The notes below the pieces were generated by a model. That model was given only the letters and a program-made list of their open reading frames with translations, ran no database searches and had not been told where the DNA came from. Positions 59,696 to 64,000 of a DNA stretch of 64,000 nucleotides are shown one piece after another. The stretch lies in contig NZ_SODF01000003.1 of NCBI RefSeq assembly GCF_004365875.1, forward strand, positions 1,039,763-1,103,762, written 5' to 3'. This DNA is from Kribbella kalugense (GTDB taxonomy: Bacteria; Actinomycetota; Actinomycetes; Propionibacteriales; Kribbellaceae). The translations under genes were made by a program, and so were the position numbers. Every line of letters starts with the position of its first letter. Position 1 is the first letter of the stretch.

Positions 59696-59760
59696 TCTCC
59701 TGACGCCACGCCGTCGCGAGCAGGTGCTCGGTGCGGTGCAGTAGGCGTGGCGTCGGGAGA
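59696..59760. promoter_or_regulatory. 17-bp-stem hairpin between the NCS2 and DUF2530 genes
   Basis: TCTCCTGACGCCACGCC (59696-59712) pairs with GGCGTGGCGTCGGGAGA (59744-59760) along 17 positions with one G.U-type mismatch. The 31-nt loop contains a smaller GAGCA-GG-TGCTC stem. A left-hand CACCGA at 59675 could pair instead with TCGGTG at 59728. It could be a cruciform operator or a leader structure for either gene. Confidence 0.6.
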
Positions 59761-59781
59761 TGCGCCCTATAAGGTGGAGGC

Positions 59782-60126
59782 GTGACTGAGGAGGAATCCC
59801 GGCGTACCGCCGAGACCGAGGCGGAGCAGGGCGGCTCGAAGAAGCGCAGCGACCCGACCAGCCAGCTGGCCCGGGGCGAACTCGTCCACGCCGAGGTGAA
59901 GCCGCTCGACCTGTCCGGCATCCCCAGCGTCATCACCGGCATCGCCCTCTGGGTGGTCGCCTTCGTCGTACTCCTGATCTTCCGCAGCCACCTCAAAGCC
60001 GACGGCCTCGACTGGTGGCTCTGGGTGCCGGTAGCCGGCTTCGGCCTAGGCCTCATCGGCCTCTGGTACTGCAAACGCCGCTGGACCGCCATCCAAGCCG
60101 GCCACCGCCCCGCCACCGAAGACTGA
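59782..60126 (+). CDS. DUF2530 small membrane protein
   Basis: The 114-aa protein has a charged N-terminus (about 40 residues) and two TM helices (VITGIALWVVAFVVLLIF near residues 50-67 and WLWVPVAGFGLGLIGLWYC near 78-96), closing with KRRWTAIQAGH. This matches the DUF2530 proteins widespread in actinobacteria, of unknown function. It starts at GTG 59782, close after the 17-bp-stem hairpin. The next gene, DUF3027, lies 28 nt downstream on the opposite strand. Confidence 0.8.
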   Translation: MTEEESRRTAETEAEQGGSKKRSDPTSQLARGELVHAEVKPLDLSGIPSVITGIALWVVAFVVLLIFRSHLKADGLDWWLWVPVAGFGLGLIGLWYCKRRWTAIQAGHRPATED

Positions 60127-60154
60127 CTTCGCGGGTTGGGAAGCCCCCGCGGGA

Positions 60155-60934
60155 CTAGTCCTCTGGGCTCAGCTGGAGGGTGTCGTAGCCGGTGGTGTCG
60201 AAGGCGTGGTCTGGGATGGGGGCTTCGGCCAGGTCGATGGTGGCGTCGGAGTGGGCGCCGCAGCCGTAGTCGTAGGCGACGACGCGGGCTTCGCCGGGGG
60301 CCATTTCGTTGGCGCAGACTCCGAAGGCTTGGCCGAGGCTGTCGGCCAGGCGGATCCAGTAGCCGCAGGAGTGGCACTTGTACGGGACGGCCTGGGCGAT
60401 CGGGGACGCCGGTCCGAAGTCTCCGGCGTACCAGCGTTCGGCGGCTTCCTCGCGACCGATCGGCGAGAGGACGCGCTCGCGGCCGAGGCCGAGCTCCTCG
60501 ACGACGGTCAGGACGTCCTCGGGGGTGTCCCCGGTGTCGGTGAAGCCAGGCTCGAGGCGTGGGTCGTCGGGGAGCGTCGGGAACAGGTCGCCGGGGCGGA
60601 GGTCGCCGGGCTGGACGCGTTCGGACCACGGGACCCACTCGGGCGCGACGATCGCGACGTCGCCGGGCAGCATCACGACCTCGTTGACCGTGACGGTCTT
60701 CGCGCGGGATGCGCGGGTGACCGTGACCGCCCAGCGCCAGCCGCGGTACCCGGGATGGGTGGAGGCGAAGTAGTGCGTGACGAGGCGCTCGCCCTCGACC
60801 AGATGACCGAGGTGGTCCCCGACCTGCGCGGCGCCGGCCTCGGCGATCGCGGCCTCGCGGGCCGGCTCGACCGCCGCGACGGCAACGGCGTCGGGCTTGG
60901 CGCGTACCGATTCCGGAGTTCTGACGGGAGTCAC
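60155..60934 (-). CDS. DUF3027-family protein
   Basis: The 259-aa soluble protein matches the actinobacterial DUF3027 family: HYFASTHPGYRGWRWAVTVTRASRAKTVTVNEVVMLPGDVAIVAPEWVPWSERVQPGDL starting near residue 54 is the hallmark core. The second half has a CHSCGYW pair and CANEMAPGEARVVAYDYGCGAHSD, which could bind zinc. Conserved across actinobacteria next to cold-shock or DUF2530 genes; role unknown. It is convergent with the DUF2530 gene. Confidence 0.88.
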   Translation of the reverse strand: MTPVRTPESVRAKPDAVAVAAVEPAREAAIAEAGAAQVGDHLGHLVEGERLVTHYFASTHPGYRGWRWAVTVTRASRAKTVTVNEVVMLPGDVAIVAPEWVPWSERVQPGDLRPGDLFPTLPDDPRLEPGFTDTGDTPEDVLTVVEELGLGRERVLSPIGREEAAERWYAGDFGPASPIAQAVPYKCHSCGYWIRLADSLGQAFGVCANEMAPGEARVVAYDYGCGAHSDATIDLAEAPIPDHAFDTTGYDTLQLSPED

Positions 60935-61051
60935 AATCGGTCATTCTCGCACGCTTGCCGCAGTACGCCGAACCGCCGTCGCCGATCCGCAATCCACAGG
61001 ATCTACGCGCGGTGACTGCGGTCTGTCCCCAGCAAGAGGCAGGATGGTTCT

Positions 61052-62971
61052 ATGCACTCCCCCGACCCCGCCGACCCGAAGGCGACTCCCGGTGGAAACA
61101 CCGCGGACAGTCCGCCGCGCGGTACTGCGGGTAACGGTCCGGACGGAGGGAGCCGGCCGGGCGCGGGGAGCGGGCCGGGCGCCGACAGCGCGAAGTCGAA
61201 GGGCGAGCGACTGAACGACGCCCGCGAGCGGGTCGGCAGCGCGGGCAAGAAGGTCGGACACGCCTCGAAGGTCGGCGCTGAAGGAGTCGCATCGGCTTCC
61301 AAGAAGGCGGCCGAGGTCAGCGGCAAGGTCGGACGCGCCACCGGGCGCAGGATCCGCGGGCTGACCGGAGCGCAGGGTGCGAGCGAGTCCGGCCTGTCGC
61401 GGCTGATCGAGCTGGGCGCGGTCAACGCCGCGGGCGATACCGCGTTCGCTGTCTCCCTGGCAGGGACGGTGTTCTTCACGGTGCCGAGCGACCAGGCGCG
61501 TGACCGGGTGGCATTGTTCCTGCTGCTGACGATGGCGCCGTTCGCGTTGATGGCGCCACTGATCGGGCCGATCCTCGACCGGTTCCGCCACGGCCGGCGT
61601 TGGGCGATCGGCGCGACACTCGGCGCCCGCGCGTTCCTCGTCTGGAGCCTGGCGTCCTCGATCTCCGGCCACGGATCAGCCTGGCTGTATCCGGCCGCCC
61701 TCGGCTGCCTCGTCGCTTCCAAGGCGTACGGCGTGACCCGCGCCTCCGCCGTACCGCGTCTACTCCCCAAACAAATCACACTCGTCACGGCCAACTCGCG
61801 GATCTCGCTGGCCGGTGTCGCCGGCGCGACCATCGGCGCCGGGATCGCGGGAGCGTTCGCCGCGATCGGGCCGCAGTGGTCGCTGCGCTGGGCCGCGCTG
61901 GTCTATATCGTCGGCCTGATCCTCGCGATCCGGCTGCCGACCGCGGTCGACTCCCCGGCCGACGAGGAAGTCACAGGTACGGCGGGACGCGAAGCGCGGC
62001 GGCGGGCGATCACGTCGGCGGTGGCGCGCGGGATCCGGTGCAACCTGGGACTGCGGTTCGTGTCCGGGTTCCTGACTATGTACTTGGCGTTCCTGCTACG
62101 CGATCAGCCGATCAGCGGGGTGAAGGGTGCGGTCGCGGCCGGTGCGGTGATCGCCGCGGCCGGGATCGGGAACAGCCTCGGCACCCTGGCCGGATCGTTG
62201 CTCAAGGCACGTAAACCGGAAGGTGTCGTGCTGGTAGTGCTGCTCGCGGACGCCATCGTGGCTGTCGCGGTGGCGATCCTGTACGGGCTGCCGATCCTGA
62301 TCGCACTGGGGTTCGTCGCGGGCTTGTGCAGTTCGCTCGGGAAGTTGTCGCTGGATGCGATGATCCAGCGCGACGTTCCGGAATCCGTGCGTACGTCGGT
62401 GTTCGCGCGGTCGGAAACGGTGTTGCAGCTCGCCTGGGTGATCGGCGGCGGGTGCGGGATCGTGCTGCCGTTGATCCCGCGGGTCGGGTTCGGGTTCCTC
62501 GCGGTCGTGCTGGTGATCGTGGTTTTCCTGGTACTGCGGATGCGGCCGGCGCCGCGTCCGGCCGACGGGCCGCTGCGACCGGGCGGTCTCGGTGGGCCGA
62601 GGACCGGGCCGCCGCCGGCCGGGCACGGGCGTGATGGCGGGTCGAGTGGTAAGTCGCGTCCGGAGAGTACGACGCGGACGATCCTGACCACGAGTGTCGC
62701 GGAGCAGCGGGCGAACCGGGCGCGGCGCTCGGACTCGCACGACGAGCCGACAGTCGAGTGGCGGGGCCGCGATCAGAAGCCACCCGCCGGTCCCCCACCA
62801 CCGAAAGATCCGCCGACCGGCCGCTGGTGGAGCGGCCAGCCCGACGAGGACGAAGACACCACCAAGAACCAGGCCCCCTGGGCCGAAGAACCAACAGTCG
62901 AACGCAACCGAGGCAATGGCCTCTTCAAACGCCGCCCCGGCGGAGACACCCCCCGCCGCCCACCCCGCTAG
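61052..62971 (+). CDS. MFS transporter with long disordered N- and C-terminal extensions
   Basis: The 639-aa protein places an MFS carrier (about residues 115-500, 12 TM helices, LIGPILDRFRHGRRWAIGATLGAR near 170-193 as motif A) between a Gly/Pro/Ser-rich N-tail of about 110 residues and a C-tail of about 140 residues. The C-tail is rich in Pro, Arg, Asp and Gly, with two short T/V-E-W/R elements (PTVEWRGRD, PTVERNRG). Typical MFS proteins are near 420 aa, so the tails are exceptional. Cargo unknown. Confidence 0.85.
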   Translation: MHSPDPADPKATPGGNTADSPPRGTAGNGPDGGSRPGAGSGPGADSAKSKGERLNDARERVGSAGKKVGHASKVGAEGVASASKKAAEVSGKVGRATGRRIRGLTGAQGASESGLSRLIELGAVNAAGDTAFAVSLAGTVFFTVPSDQARDRVALFLLLTMAPFALMAPLIGPILDRFRHGRRWAIGATLGARAFLVWSLASSISGHGSAWLYPAALGCLVASKAYGVTRASAVPRLLPKQITLVTANSRISLAGVAGATIGAGIAGAFAAIGPQWSLRWAALVYIVGLILAIRLPTAVDSPADEEVTGTAGREARRRAITSAVARGIRCNLGLRFVSGFLTMYLAFLLRDQPISGVKGAVAAGAVIAAAGIGNSLGTLAGSLLKARKPEGVVLVVLLADAIVAVAVAILYGLPILIALGFVAGLCSSLGKLSLDAMIQRDVPESVRTSVFARSETVLQLAWVIGGGCGIVLPLIPRVGFGFLAVVLVIVVFLVLRMRPAPRPADGPLRPGGLGGPRTGPPPAGHGRDGGSSGKSRPESTTRTILTTSVAEQRANRARRSDSHDEPTVEWRGRDQKPPAGPPPPKDPPTGRWWSGQPDEDEDTTKNQAPWAEEPTVERNRGNGLFKRRPGGDTPRRPPR

Positions 62972-62978
62972 ACACCAA

Positions 62979-63005
62979 GCGGCGACCGGACAAGCCGGCC
63001 GCCGC
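62979..63005. terminator. Hairpin between two convergent MFS genes
   Basis: GCGGCGACCGG and CCGGCCGCCGC are 11-bp arms with one mismatch and a 5-nt loop, 8 nt after the first gene's stop. The hairpin can stop transcription from either gene. Confidence 0.65.
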
Positions 63006-63027
63006 TGAGGGTTTGATGGGCTGAGGG

Positions 63028-63054
63028 GGTGCGCTGCCCCGGAGGTGCGCTGCC
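63028..63054. repeat. 11-bp direct repeat near the MFS stop codon
   Basis: GGTGCGCTGCC occurs at 63028-63038 and 63044-63054, 16 nt apart start to start, just before the stop codon of the partial MFS gene. No function is evident. Confidence 0.55.
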
Positions 63055-63062
63055 TAGCGCGG

Positions 63063-64000
63063 TCAGGCTGCTGGGGCTAAGTCGGCCTCCTCGGCGGCGG
63101 GCTCCGGGGTTTCCACTGGGGTTGCGTGGGTGGTGCCGCGGAGGGTGAGGGTGGCGGCTACTGCGGTGGTCAGGAGGAGGAGGGTGCCTACCAGGGCGAC
63201 CACGTTCATGCTGTGGGTGAAGGCGTGGCGGGCGGTGGCCAGGACGGTGTCGGCTAGTTGAGCCGGGAGGTGCGCCGCGGCGGCAGTCGCAGCCGGCAGA
63301 CCCTCGCGGACGGGAGCGGCAACACCGGCGGGCAGTGAGGACGGTACGTCGGCGCGGTAGGCCGCAGTACCGATCGAGCCGAGGATCGCGATCCCGAGCG
63401 CCCCGCCGAACTCCGAGCAGGTTTCCATCACCGCGGATGCCGAGCCGGCCCGCTCCGGGGCGACCGAGCCGACGACGCCCTCGGTGACCAGGGTCATCAC
63501 CATCACCAGACCGGCGGCCAGCAGACCGGCGCCGGCCAGCGGCACGGCCAGCGACGAGTCGGTGTGCACCTGGGTCAGTACGCCGTACCCGGAAGCCGCG
63601 AGTACAAAGGCACCACCGATCACGTACGCCCGGTCCATCTTCCCGGCCAGCGCGGTGGCCAGCGGAGCCGCTCCACCGACCAGCACCGACGGAGCCAGCG
63701 ACCACAGCGCCGCCTTCAACGGGCTGAGCCCCTGCACCAACTGCAGGTACTGAGTGAGGAACACCGCGTTGCCGACCAGCGCCAGAGTGCCGATGGTGTT
63801 GGCCGCCAGCGACCCGCTGAACGCCCGGTTCCGGAACATCGACAGGTCGACCATCGGGTGCGCCGCGGTCCGCTGCCGCTGCACGAACAGCACCCCGAAC
63901 ACCAGCCCGGCCACGATCGCGACCACCGGTAGTGCGGACACACCGTTCGCAGCGACCTCCTTGATCCCCCAGATCACCGGCAGTACGGCGGCCAGCGACA
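63063..64000 (-). CDS. MFS multidrug transporter (DHA2/EmrB-like), 5' part beyond window
   Basis: The C-terminal 312 codons of an EmrB/QacA-type carrier are present. The frame is open through the right edge, so the start lies outside. Visible are seven or eight TM helices, HPMVDLSMFRNRAFSGSLAANTIGTLALVGNAVFLTQYLQLVQG (residue block typical of DHA2 helix 9-10) and SVAPERAGSASAVMETCSEFGGALGIAILGSI, the family's conserved C-terminal motif. It ends in a short acidic tail. Confidence 0.88.
   Translation of the reverse strand, partial: SLAAVLPVIWGIKEVAANGVSALPVVAIVAGLVFGVLFVQRQRTAAHPMVDLSMFRNRAFSGSLAANTIGTLALVGNAVFLTQYLQLVQGLSPLKAALWSLAPSVLVGGAAPLATALAGKMDRAYVIGGAFVLAASGYGVLTQVHTDSSLAVPLAGAGLLAAGLVMVMTLVTEGVVGSVAPERAGSASAVMETCSEFGGALGIAILGSIGTAAYRADVPSSLPAGVAAPVREGLPAATAAAAHLPAQLADTVLATARHAFTHSMNVVALVGTLLLLTTAVAATLTLRGTTHATPVETPEPAAEEADLAPAA

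Noticed and set aside
57837-59744. 635-codon plus-strand frame opposite the NCS2 gene
   Set aside because: Composition (Arg/Asp/His/Gln) is that of an antisense shadow; NCS2 motifs are on the other strand.
59628-59781. Purine riboswitch before the NCS2 permease
   Set aside because: I looked for the conserved purine aptamer core and kissing-loop pattern and did not see it; only a long hairpin is present.
58155-60992. A 945-codon minus-strand frame extending the NCS2 permease
   Set aside because: The upstream half is antisense or out-of-frame shadow of DUF2530 and DUF3027; the permease proper starts at 59627.

Overview
The window reads as a stretch of chromosome from a high-GC Gram-positive actinobacterium. 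Mycothione reductase, an IdeR-type iron regulator, an F420/LLM-type oxidoreductase, DUF2530, DUF3027, DUF4429 and CGNR proteins, frequent GTG starts and very high third-position GC all point that way. The many paralogous sugar importers and frequent GTAC-containing codons make Kribbella or a near relative my best guess; that is inference. I see no rRNA, tRNA, CRISPR array, IS element or prophage. Gene density is high, with many 1-13 bp overlaps.

Layout. 0-5.5 kb: the end of a PabB-like gene, a methyltransferase, ideR with an iron box, a class I photolyase, and a GntR(YtrA)-ABC-permease operon. 5.4-8.2 kb: an APC permease, a HIT-like protein and a TetR regulator with a TGCAAC-type operator. 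8.2-12.0 kb: an overlapping four-gene amino-sugar operon (ROK kinase, NagA, PfkB-type kinase, class II aldolase) preceded by five 12-bp iterons. 12.2-21.2 kb: TetR/thioesterase-like, CGNR, SPFH protein, a free-standing small-RNA/micro-ORF locus at 15.71-15.96 kb, an AraC/degenerate-MBL/SnoaL group, and TetR/MMPL with a 33-bp palindrome. 21.2-34.3 kb: PdxH, an asparagine-synthetase-like enzyme, citrate synthase 2, AraC/PhyH dioxygenase, SerC, a secreted propeller-like protein, a methyltransferase, and ArsR-like/MFS.

34.4-46.6 kb is a carbohydrate region. One complete importer operon (two permeases, Tat/lipobox binding protein, 839-aa glycosidase-like protein) has its own promoter and operator. 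Next to it are an acyltransferase/toroid fusion, a LacI regulator, and a second importer operon (binding protein plus two permeases) preceded by LacI-type palindromes. Neither operon has an ATPase gene, so both must borrow one encoded elsewhere.

46.6-50 kb: efeUOB iron uptake behind two overlapping iron boxes, which fits control by the IdeR encoded at 1 kb. 50-64 kb: a 2H phosphoesterase (ThpR-like) beside a P-loop kinase/LLM oxidoreductase fusion, mycothione reductase, DUF4429, MarR/MFS, an integral membrane protein, Dabb and TetR around a palindrome, an NCS2 purine permease divergent from DUF2530 across a 17-bp-stem hairpin, DUF3027, and two convergent MFS genes, the second cut by the right edge.

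Most regulators sit next to clear inverted repeats, so the window gives several testable regulator-operator pairs. The least explained items are the 15.7-kb micro-ORF/RNA locus, the kinase-LLM fusion, the acyltransferase-toroid fusion and the 839-aa putative glycosidase.
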